Shown: one piece after another, positions 34,869 to 42,472 of the stretch
Layout: each line of letters begins with the position of its first letter
Numbering within the stretch: the stretch's first letter is position 1
From: Chitinivibrionales bacterium
GTDB taxonomy: Bacteria > Fibrobacterota > Chitinivibrionia > Chitinivibrionales > WJKA01
NCBI GenBank assembly: GCA_014728215.1
Contig: WJLZ01000019.1
Span: forward strand, 1-44,610
Direction of reading: 5' to 3'
DNA length: 44,610 nt
The notes under the pieces: generated by a model
The model's input: only the letters and a program-made list of their open reading frames with translations
Told to the model about the DNA's origin: nothing
The model's database searches: none
Program-made: the position numbers and the translations under genes

Positions 34869-35885
34869 CTATTGTGCCTTGAATGTAGGATAGTTGATAC
34901 CCATCCTGAGATGGTAATAAAGCTTGCTTCCAAAGAATGTTACAACAATAAGAGCTCCGTATAACGGAATATAAAATACCACAAAAGCCGACAATAAAAA
35001 TACCGGCCATTTAAAGGCCTTGAAAGCCATGCTTCTGTTGGTGGAAACAATGAGATATATAAACAACACCAGACTTACTACCGCAGGAACAATCATTACC
35101 CATGGATTATACTGTAGAAAGAAACAAAAGACAAGGGCAAGAGCACAGAAAACAGTTGCGGCAATTGCGGTCTTTTTTTCTCCATAGGCAACACAAAATG
35201 TTTTTTTACCGGTGGCTTTATCTCCCGATGCATCGGGGATAGTAGTGGTGACAAAGATTGCCGCATTCGCAAAACCGGCGGAAAAGGACGCTAAAAGCCC
35301 TTGTATCCAGAGGTTAGAATTAATGGGTGGTATGGATGGAATCTTTACAACAAGATTCTGATCGTATTGCGCGGCATACCATCCAACAAGATAGGTCAAC
35401 ACACCATGTCCCAAAAAGCACGCTATCGTCCCTCCCCATGCCCTGTTTTTCAGGCTTGCCGGCGGGAGATCGTATAAATAGCCGAGTACGAGGCCGGCGG
35501 CAAATAACAGAAACATTATCAGATCAAAATAAAAGGACACAAACAAACCGGTCAGCGCGCAAACAGCGGCCAGGACCCACGCGGTTCGGACTGACACTAA
35601 TCCGTAGGGAAGAATAAACAGTTTTTTATTGATTCTGTCACTTTCGATATCTGCAATCTGATTAACCACATATATCCAGGCAACAACGAGTGAAAATCCG
35701 AAAAGGGCCAGCCAGAGTCGGGCTTCTGAATAAAGAAGAGAACCGTTACCGGAAAAAATCCCACCAAGATGGGCATGCTCATTTCCGGTAATCCACCCCA
35801 GAATCAGTATTGTCCATACAGGTGCAAGTAAGGGAATTCGTAGCAGGAAAAAACAATCGAGAAGTTTAGCAAAAACTGCTTTCAA
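34869..35885 (-). CDS. UbiA-family prenyltransferase (first of a tandem pair)
   Basis: The product has 338 residues and about 8-9 membrane helices. The first Asp-rich motif is NQIADIESDRIN (Asn75, Asp79, Asp83) and the second is DASGDKATGKK. The start codon is TTG at 35885, with AAAGGA about 9 bases upstream, and no ATG alternative gives the conserved N-terminal helix. It is clearly paralogous in layout with the next gene (33868-34845), yet the two differ through most of their length, so this is an old duplication or two distinct branches. The pair could add prenyl chains in two successive steps. It begins 147 bases after the PHP gene. Confidence 0.86.
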   Translation of the reverse strand: MKAVFAKLLDCFFLLRIPLLAPVWTILILGWITGNEHAHLGGIFSGNGSLLYSEARLWLALFGFSLVVAWIYVVNQIADIESDRINKKLFILPYGLVSVRTAWVLAAVCALTGLFVSFYFDLIMFLLFAAGLVLGYLYDLPPASLKNRAWGGTIACFLGHGVLTYLVGWYAAQYDQNLVVKIPSIPPINSNLWIQGLLASFSAGFANAAIFVTTTIPDASGDKATGKKTFCVAYGEKKTAIAATVFCALALVFCFFLQYNPWVMIVPAVVSLVLFIYLIVSTNRSMAFKAFKWPVFLLSAFVVFYIPLYGALIVVTFFGSKLYYHLRMGINYPTFKAQ

Positions 35886-36032
35886 TAAACGGATCCTTTC
35901 CCATCAACAGCTCATTTTGTATAATATAAACTCTGCCTCCTATTCGACCAAGAAACTTGAATACCATGAGCAGGATTTCATTCATAACTTGCTCTTAATC
36001 CATACGATTACAAGCAAAAACATCTTAAATTG

Positions 36033-37118
36033 TCAGGGAACGGGATATGTGCAGAGCGGAAAAGGATTTGTATATATCCAGGCATAATTTTTCTTCCTGA
36101 CCTCAATGCGATACACACCTTTTTCGGAAACAGGAAAATTTGCCCTACGGCCCTTATGAAAAGCACAAACCTCTCCATTTCTCAGTAATCTTATTTCGGC
36201 CTTTTCGGGTACGCTTGCTTCAAACGACACCGGCCGTCCCGGTATTTCCGGTTGGATACCGGGACAATAAAAGGAGCCATCATCATAATGCACAAAGAAC
36301 CGGCTTCCCCGGGCATCACCCCGTCGATAATTACTTACATATGAGTGCCCGTTTTTGAGGGCGCCGATAATCATCTTCTTTGTGGTATCATCATTCCGTG
36401 CCGGATAGGGCCGGTTGAGATATAAGTGGGTTCGTATTCCTTTCAATTCAACTTTTACCGGGAATATGGTCAGATGTACCAATCCCAGACCGTATCGTCG
36501 CGTGTGCGCATCAACCCCGCCCACCGCAGCAACAAAGCGGCTCCGATTCAATTCATCCCACTTCTTTAGCAATTCTACAGGAACATCGGCCATCAATCGG
36601 CGCGGAAACAGTATGCGAATAAAGCTTTGCCAGTTCTTTAAATGTTCAACCCAATCGGACATTTGGTTCCAAATCTCGATGCCGTCATACCCACCAGCCG
36701 ACCATTCGGTCCAGGGATATGATGGTAATCCCTGGAAATAATGGCGTTTTTCTGCAGGATGAGCGATAAATCCGATCCCCCCTGACCGTTTTATCTCATC
36801 AATATACCCCTGAACATTCTCCTTTTCCGCTGCAATGGTATCCGAACCGATCACAAGGTAATGATTCCGATTGTGGATGTCCTGATGTTCATACCCTACC
36901 ACAAGAGAGACACCGTCATTAAATCCCTCAAATCCCTCATTTTTCGCTTGAAGCGACATATGGTCGGTTACGACAAGATAATCAAGTCCGACCTCCTGAG
37001 CTGCTGAAATCAGTTCGGGTATATCGACACCGCCGTCTGAGAATTGAGTATGCAGATGGAGCGCTCCACAGATTTCCTGAAAAGTATTTATCGGCTTGTT
37101 TATTTTAGTGTTTGACAT
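36033..37118 (-). CDS. PHP-domain phosphoesterase-like protein
   Basis: The product has 361 residues. The PHP metal-binding start HLHTQFSDGG (His21, His23) and VTDHMSL (Asp52-His53) are present, with later FIAHPAEKRHYF and GVDAHTRRYG motifs supplying the remaining histidines. PHP proteins hydrolyse phosphoesters, such as histidinol phosphate or nucleotides, with three metals. The C-terminal ~90 residues (IRLLRNGEVCAF, VYRIEVRKK) form a beta-sandwich, so the layout fits stand-alone PHP proteins with a CehA-like extension. No Shine-Dalgarno is seen. A sigma-70-like -10 (37127-37132 on the minus strand) ends only 8 bases before the ATG, so the transcript may be leaderless. It starts the long minus-strand array that includes the UbiA genes. 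Confidence 0.8.
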   Translation of the reverse strand: MSNTKINKPINTFQEICGALHLHTQFSDGGVDIPELISAAQEVGLDYLVVTDHMSLQAKNEGFEGFNDGVSLVVGYEHQDIHNRNHYLVIGSDTIAAEKENVQGYIDEIKRSGGIGFIAHPAEKRHYFQGLPSYPWTEWSAGGYDGIEIWNQMSDWVEHLKNWQSFIRILFPRRLMADVPVELLKKWDELNRSRFVAAVGGVDAHTRRYGLGLVHLTIFPVKVELKGIRTHLYLNRPYPARNDDTTKKMIIGALKNGHSYVSNYRRGDARGSRFFVHYDDGSFYCPGIQPEIPGRPVSFEASVPEKAEIRLLRNGEVCAFHKGRRANFPVSEKGVYRIEVRKKNYAWIYTNPFPLCTYPVP

Positions 37119-37126
37119 TATTAATC

Positions 37127-37154
37127 ATTATATATTATCTTAAGAAGTTTTGAA
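37127..37154 (-). promoter_or_regulatory. candidate sigma-70 promoter for the PHP gene
   Basis: On the minus strand TTCAAA (37149-37154) and a perfect TATAAT (37127-37132) are spaced 16 bases apart. The -10 ends 8 bases before the PHP start, so the message would have almost no leader. Its -35 overlaps the -35 of the opposing rpsT promoter. Confidence 0.45.
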
Positions 37155-37178
37155 TCTGCCATATATATAAAATATTAA
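37150..37178 (+). promoter_or_regulatory. candidate sigma-70 promoter for rpsT
   Basis: TTGAAT (37150-37155) and TATTAA (37173-37178) are separated by 17 bases. The predicted start site is about 24 bases before the ATG, enough to include the AAAGGAG Shine-Dalgarno. Confidence 0.45.
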
Positions 37179-37208
37179 AATTTATTCCAATAATAAAGGA
37201 GTGCATGA

Positions 37209-37466
37209 ATGCCCCAGCATAAATCATGTGAGAAAAGAATGCGCACAGCAAAGAAAGCCAACCTGAGAAACAGAATGGCCCGTTCCACAATGCGGACCGC
37301 CCTCCGTAATGTATTAACCTCCAACGACAACGAAACCGCTGCTCCGGCATTGCAAAAAGCGATTTCAGTGCTCGACAAAAGCGTGAAAAAGAATATTATT
37401 CATAAGAACAATGCAGCAAATAAAAAAGCAAAGCTTTACAGGCATGTAAAAAGTCTTGCAAAGTAG
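37209..37466 (+). CDS. rpsT: 30S ribosomal protein S20
   Basis: The product has 85 residues, all helical and very basic, the normal S20 length. S20 binds 16S rRNA early in 30S assembly. Recognisable segments are the opening HKSCEKRMRTAKKANLRN (bacterial S20 begins with a similar basic KS.xKR.R..xK..R) and the closing NIIHKNNAANKKAKLYRHV, where the Asn-Lys-rich HKNxAxRKKSxL signature is readable. AAAGGAG is about 6 bases before the ATG at 37209. It is transcribed divergently from the PHP gene and precedes lysA by 64 bases. Confidence 0.95.
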   Translation: MPQHKSCEKRMRTAKKANLRNRMARSTMRTALRNVLTSNDNETAAPALQKAISVLDKSVKKNIIHKNNAANKKAKLYRHVKSLAK

Positions 37467-37530
37467 TTTTCTATAAAATAATCACACTTCCTGTCCAGTC
37501 ATCTTCATTTTACATTAACAGGTTTGAGAA

Positions 37531-38781
37531 ATGAATAATTTCCATTGGGAAAATAATGAGTTCTTGTGCGAAAACATTCCACTTTCAAGGCTTGCAGAAG
37601 AATACGGCACTCCATCGTTTATTTACAGCTCAGCAGCGATCTGCACTAAAATTGAAATGCTCCAGGGAGCACTGGAAAGCTTCGATTCTCAAATCTGTTT
37701 TTCGGTAAAATCAAATTCCAACCTGAGCATTTTACAGCTTATGGCCCAACGAGGGGTCGGCGCCGATATTGTTTCCGGAGGTGAGTTATATCGAGCATTG
37801 AAAGCAGGCATATCTCCGGAAAACATCGTCTATTCAGGTGTTGGCAAGACGGTTCAAGAGATGGAATATGCGCTTAAAAGCTCAATACGGATGTTCAATG
37901 TCGAATCTGAGGCTGAACTGAATACACTCTCAGCTGTCGCAGAAAAACTCGGTAAAATTGCCCCGATTGCCTTTCGGATTAATCCGGATGTTGATGCCCG
38001 CACACATCATTTTACCACTACAGCCAAAAAGGGCAACAAGTTTGGTGTACCATTCAACGATGCAGAGCGATTATATGCCCGAGCCAAAGAACTTCCAAAT
38101 ATCCGACCTGTTGGTATTGATGTTCACCTTGGATCACCAATTCTCACCCTGGACCCTTATCGCCAGGGTCTGGAAGTACTTTCGGGTCTTATTACACGGT
38201 TACGAGACAACGGTATTGCTATCGAAACCCTCGATATCGGCGGTGGATTCGGTATTACCTATACTGATGAAAAGCCCTTTACTCCGATTCAATTCGCCGA
38301 ATTAGTTCGTCCTTACCTCGAAAAACTCGGATGCCGTTTGATCGTCGAACCCGGACGGTATATTATGGGTAATTCGGGAGTACTTTTGACCAAAATTGTT
38401 TACATAAAGGAGTCCTACGGCAAGACATTTTATATTTGTGATGCCGGAATGAGTGACAATATACGCCCACCGTTTTATGGGGCATCCCACAAAATATCTC
38501 CTGTCAAATCCGTCGATGAAACGACAATGCGTACAGTTGATGTTGTCGGACCGATTTGTGAATCGGCTGATTATCTCGGCAAAGATCGTGAACTCCAGGC
38601 CGCACAGGAAGGTGACATTCTCGCTGTATTGAGTTCGGGCGCCTATTGCTTTACAATGGCATCGAATTACAACTCCCGTCCCCGGGCATGTGAAATCCTT
38701 GTGAAAAACGATTCATCCCGACTTATCCGCCTTCGTGAAACTTACGAAGATCTTGTCAGAGGCGAACAGCTCGAAAAATAA
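37531..38781 (+). CDS. lysA: diaminopimelate decarboxylase
   Basis: The product has 416 residues, the usual LysA length. It decarboxylates meso-diaminopimelate to lysine with PLP. Lys60 in CFSVKSNSN is the Schiff-base lysine. DVHLGSPI stands where the family usually reads H-I/L-GSQ; the Gln-to-Pro change is unusual. LDIGGGFGITY supplies the PLP phosphate loop, VEPGRYIMGNSGVL follows, and CESADYLGKDRELQ contains the active-site cysteine at the dimer interface. The closing YCFTMASNYNSRPRA is normal. The gene lies 64 bases after rpsT; no clear promoter was seen between them. Confidence 0.94.
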   Translation: MNNFHWENNEFLCENIPLSRLAEEYGTPSFIYSSAAICTKIEMLQGALESFDSQICFSVKSNSNLSILQLMAQRGVGADIVSGGELYRALKAGISPENIVYSGVGKTVQEMEYALKSSIRMFNVESEAELNTLSAVAEKLGKIAPIAFRINPDVDARTHHFTTTAKKGNKFGVPFNDAERLYARAKELPNIRPVGIDVHLGSPILTLDPYRQGLEVLSGLITRLRDNGIAIETLDIGGGFGITYTDEKPFTPIQFAELVRPYLEKLGCRLIVEPGRYIMGNSGVLLTKIVYIKESYGKTFYICDAGMSDNIRPPFYGASHKISPVKSVDETTMRTVDVVGPICESADYLGKDRELQAAQEGDILAVLSSGAYCFTMASNYNSRPRACEILVKNDSSRLIRLRETYEDLVRGEQLEK

Positions 38782-39078
38782 CTACGGAAAAAATCTGTAG
38801 TGCAAACATAAACCTGCATATCAGGCATATCTCCGGCTGCAATGAGATTAGCTACGCCTTCCCTCTGCTTTTTATCCCCTTTCATTCTATTCGCCGACTT
38901 ACCTGTATGTTCGTCTGTATGCGCGCAAATATCCCTTTTCAATTTATGATTATAATTGTATAGTTATGGAAGAACAGATGCTGAATATAGTATACTTTTA
39001 ATGTATAGTGTTCATTTGCAATATCTTAGAATGCCGGAGCAGTGCGTGCATTCTCCAAAGGAGAACTCTTAATACAGC
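38782..39078. other. 297-base gap between lysA and the TPR/zinc-ribbon gene
   Basis: A short hairpin lies right after lysA (CTACGGA 38782-38788 pairing with TCTGTAG 38794-38800, one G-T pair), but no T-tract follows. AT-rich boxes resembling -10 elements occur at 38951 (TATAAT) and 38991 (TATACT), neither with a convincing -35. AAAGGAG lies at 39056-39062, some 16 bases from the next ATG. No gene is supported. Confidence 0.4.
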
Positions 39079-41241
39079 ATGAATAACTATGTCTCGAAAC
39101 CAGGAATACACAATGCTTTCCGGTGCGTATTTTTTTTCCTGATCATCTCTTTTATTCCGCTATCGGCTTTTGAAATACTCCCGATATTCTGGGAAGAGGA
39201 TATAAAAGATGCTTGTATTGAGCGGGATAATTACTGCCGAAGATTGAAATTGAAAAGGCCTGATGAGCACTACGGATTAGGGAGTCAAAAAGACAGGATC
39301 GCTCTCGGAAAAAAGCTTTTAAAATTTCAGGAATATAATAATCCCTGGTTCAGCTTTTTCTCAGGTCTTGTATTAATACCCGGTGCCAGGGCTGGTAATA
39401 AATCCGACAGCCTTAATGGTTACGCCGACAGCTATTTTCAAAAGGCACTGGATCTTGCGGCCTCACATCCAGGAAAGACCTGGCTTCTTTTCGTAGAATT
39501 TAACCGGTTCGGTATAGCCAAATGGGCAACGAGCAGTCTTCATCAACTCGAAAAAATCTTCATTACGCAGGGTGCTCAATCGGCGCCGCTCATTTCACAA
39601 TCCTTGCTTTCCTATGTTCATTCCGGGAAAGAGACTGATTTCGTGCTGTCGGACAGCGCCTGTTACGCCTGGGCTGCGAACTTCGACAAACATTTTGCAT
39701 GGAACGGCGTGCGCAGCATTCTCAAAGGACTACCATTGAAATCCGGCGAAATCTCTTCCGGATTTCTCTTGTTTTTTCGAACCTTGAGGAATTCCTGGAC
39801 CACCCAGCTTGCTTTAATCGAGCATTTGTTTGCGTGGTTCTCCGAAGGGATTCTGATTTTTATCTTGGCGCTGTTTTTTGCAATCACATTCAAATATATC
39901 AGCCATGCTCTACATTCATTTTCCGAACGTTTCCCACCCCAAGTCCCTCCTCGACTGAAACAATTTTATAGTCTTCTCATATTTTCCGGCTTTGCATCTT
40001 TCGGTATTGTGCCCTTTCTCTGGTTTAATGCCCTGCTTGCATGGCGATATTATACAAATCGCGACAAGATTATTGCCGGTATCTGTCTTGGCGTACTCAT
40101 TTTTCTGCCCTTTAAAACCAGAATTCACGACATGTTTATACAACCGACCTATTCGACAAACACCCTCAGTCTTTTCAGGAAGGCATGCGATGAAGGCTAT
40201 TACCCGGCACTTGACTTTGCAATAACGAACCATATCAAGAAAAACCCCGATGATTATCTTGCTCATACCAGCGCATCCATTTATGCAATCAAGGAAGAAG
40301 ACCTTTCCGCAGCCGACTACCATATTCGCAAAGCATTAGAATTTAAACCCAACGATCCTGTAGCATTGTTGACCGCCGGCAACATAGCCTATTATACCGA
40401 TAACCTTGATAAGGCCAATCATTTCTACTCTACCTGCCTCAATCGTTTTCCCGAACTTGAAGCAAGTTTTTTCAATCCCTGCCTCTATTATTTCGGGGAA
40501 ATGAAAATTATTGAAGGGATCGACCTTATCGAACAGGCAGGAGAAAGGAACCGCCACAAAATAAGTTCTTTTGTAAAGAAAAACGATGATTATTTTTCCG
40601 GCAACTGGCCCAAAATCCGACATTTCCTTCAGCCCGACTATGGCTACAAATACTTCTGGACAACGGTCTGGCCCCGCTACAGCGGAAACTGGAATACCAC
40701 AGAGGTCCGATGGGGCATGAAGTTTTTAGGGTTTAGCCCCCGCACCTATATGATAATAACATCCATTTTATTTATTGTACTCCTGATCATCGGCTATAAA
40801 CTTGGGACACCGAAAATATACTCCTGCAAGCTCTGTGGAGTTCCGGTGTGCAGACGATGTTTACGAAAAGGTGTATGCACTCATTGCTCCGAAGAAATGA
40901 CTGACATCACCGACCCGGCGTTGCTTAATCACATGCAATCATCGATCCTTATCAAACGCCGCCGTACTGATTTAATAATTGCCCTGATTCTTAATATCAT
41001 CTTCCCCGGATTTGGTTCGCTCTACCATTCGACAAAATTACACATTGCAGATATTTTCCGGATACTGTTTACGTCGCTGACCTATGCTTCGTATATATGG
41101 TTTTTCACCTCAGATTTTAACTACCCCGAATATGTAATGCATAATTTTGCAGCAATTCTCATGATTATTCCAATAGGTTATCATATCATTTCGATTGCTC
41201 GAATACTGACAGTTTATACCAAAGAATTGAAAAAAGGATGA
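39079..41241 (+). CDS. large membrane protein with TPR repeats and a zinc-ribbon-like motif
   Basis: The product has 720 residues. A signal-like N-terminal helix (about 12-31) is followed by a soluble part (about 32-250), two membrane segments (about 255-275 and 295-320), and helical TPR-like repeats (about 360-470: YHIRKALEFKPNDPVALLTAGNIAYYTDNLDKANHFYS split over two helices). A further helix (about 555-575) precedes a cysteine cluster C-x2-C-x4-C-x2-C-x5-C-x2-C at about 583-603, a zinc-ribbon or B-box-like motif, and three more membrane helices with an IIFPGFGSLYH segment. It resembles proteins found beside DUF4388/MglA genes in deep-branching bacteria. It ends 4 bases before the DUF4388 gene. 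Confidence 0.72.
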   Translation: MNNYVSKPGIHNAFRCVFFFLIISFIPLSAFEILPIFWEEDIKDACIERDNYCRRLKLKRPDEHYGLGSQKDRIALGKKLLKFQEYNNPWFSFFSGLVLIPGARAGNKSDSLNGYADSYFQKALDLAASHPGKTWLLFVEFNRFGIAKWATSSLHQLEKIFITQGAQSAPLISQSLLSYVHSGKETDFVLSDSACYAWAANFDKHFAWNGVRSILKGLPLKSGEISSGFLLFFRTLRNSWTTQLALIEHLFAWFSEGILIFILALFFAITFKYISHALHSFSERFPPQVPPRLKQFYSLLIFSGFASFGIVPFLWFNALLAWRYYTNRDKIIAGICLGVLIFLPFKTRIHDMFIQPTYSTNTLSLFRKACDEGYYPALDFAITNHIKKNPDDYLAHTSASIYAIKEEDLSAADYHIRKALEFKPNDPVALLTAGNIAYYTDNLDKANHFYSTCLNRFPELEASFFNPCLYYFGEMKIIEGIDLIEQAGERNRHKISSFVKKNDDYFSGNWPKIRHFLQPDYGYKYFWTTVWPRYSGNWNTTEVRWGMKFLGFSPRTYMIITSILFIVLLIIGYKLGTPKIYSCKLCGVPVCRRCLRKGVCTHCSEEMTDITDPALLNHMQSSILIKRRRTDLIIALILNIIFPGFGSLYHSTKLHIADIFRILFTSLTYASYIWFFTSDFNYPEYVMHNFAAILMIIPIGYHIISIARILTVYTKELKKG

Positions 41242-41245
41242 CATT

Positions 41246-42325
41246 ATGGCACTCAGTGGAAGTCTGAAAGAATTCGCTCTTCCCGATATATTTCAGCTTA
41301 TCGGACAACAGCGAAAAAGTGGCAGACTGCTGCTTAGTGATGGGGGCCGTGAAGGTTTCGTTATTTTTTACAATGGAACTATAATAGATGCCGGTACTTC
41401 CAGCGAAAACATGATTTCGATACTGGTTAATTATCTGCTATATCATAAAGGTTATCCTCAAAAAAAGATCACCGAGTTTATCAACTACTGCAAAAGCAAT
41501 ACGCGAATATTATGTGATGTTCTCATTAGAATTCAATACATATCGGAAGAAGAACTCTATACTCTTGCTCAGATAACCCTCGAGGATCTTGCCTGCAGCC
41601 TCTTTACATGGCAAAAAGGCAACTATCAATTCGTACCCATAAAACGACCCGAGGAGTACTGTATTGGAAACATCGCCTTTTCACCCGATGCCATTACAAT
41701 GGAGGCCATGCGACGTCTCGATGAATGGCAGCGAATGAAAGAGGTAATTCATCCCGGATCGGTGTTTGTTCCTACCGAAAAAGGCGCTACAGCCATAAAT
41801 CCCGACAATTCCCCCATTACGGACCCGGAAAGCTATGTTCTGTCTCATCTGGACGGAACCACCTCGACGGGAGATCTGGGAAGCGGGACGTTTTTTTCTA
41901 CCTACCGCATTTATGAAATTCTGTTTCTCGCCTTACAGAATGGCAAAATCGTGCAGGTATCGGCCGAAAAAGTGCGGGCATTCATGAAACAAGAGCATAA
42001 CCGTACCCGTAATGCTCAACAGACATCACAGACCACGGTAGCGGTACTTATAGCCAGCGTAGTTTTTATTCTGCTTTTTTTATGCGGTTTTTTACTTTTA
42101 CCGAAAGTGCTCTTTGCCGAAAAAACAGTAAAAGCCCGGCTTATTGAAATCAGGCAAGAGGTGGAGCAAGCCAGGAAACGGACGAAAATAGCTGCAGTAC
42201 AATTTGCCGCACAAAAAGGCGAACCGCCCCAAAGACTCAACGAGTTGGAGCAGCAGGGATATGTAAAAAATGAGACACTAAAAACACTCAGAAAAGCCAA
42301 TATATCATTTCCTGAAATTCTGTAA
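41246..42325 (+). CDS. DUF4388 (PATAN) membrane protein
   Basis: The product has 359 residues. Residues 1-95 are a DUF4388/PATAN domain (LSGSLKEFALPDIFQLIGQQ, GRLLLSDGGREGFVIFYNGTII), which is linked to two-component and small-GTPase signalling. Residues ~100-240 contain a helical part and a second alpha/beta repeat (YVLSHLDGTTSTGDLG). One transmembrane helix lies at about 263-285 (VAVLIASVVFILLFLCGFLL), and the last ~70 residues are a charged coiled coil (RLIEIRQEVEQARKRTK). AAAGGATGACATT precedes the ATG. It is 4 bases after the TPR/zinc-ribbon gene and 147 bases before the MglA-like GTPase, whose promoter lies in that gap. Confidence 0.83.
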   Translation: MALSGSLKEFALPDIFQLIGQQRKSGRLLLSDGGREGFVIFYNGTIIDAGTSSENMISILVNYLLYHKGYPQKKITEFINYCKSNTRILCDVLIRIQYISEEELYTLAQITLEDLACSLFTWQKGNYQFVPIKRPEEYCIGNIAFSPDAITMEAMRRLDEWQRMKEVIHPGSVFVPTEKGATAINPDNSPITDPESYVLSHLDGTTSTGDLGSGTFFSTYRIYEILFLALQNGKIVQVSAEKVRAFMKQEHNRTRNAQQTSQTTVAVLIASVVFILLFLCGFLLLPKVLFAEKTVKARLIEIRQEVEQARKRTKIAAVQFAAQKGEPPQRLNELEQQGYVKNETLKTLRKANISFPEIL

Positions 42326-42331
42326 TGAAAT

Positions 42332-42360
42332 TTGATATACAAGTTGTTACAATATATAAT
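42332..42360 (+). promoter_or_regulatory. near-consensus sigma-70 promoter for the MglA-like GTPase
   Basis: TTGATA (42332-42337) and a perfect TATAAT (42355-42360) are separated by exactly 17 bases. It begins 7 bases after the DUF4388 stop and lies about 110 bases upstream of the GTPase start, leaving a 5' leader of roughly 105 bases with AAGGAA near the ATG. Confidence 0.65.
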
Positions 42361-42472
42361 AGTTATATATCCATGTCTTGCATGTATTCCGAGTAAGAAC
42401 TATTTTGTTGATAGGGCATTCTTATCTGCAACAAGTATGAATTTTCCATTTTCATAAAAAAGGAATCATTCC

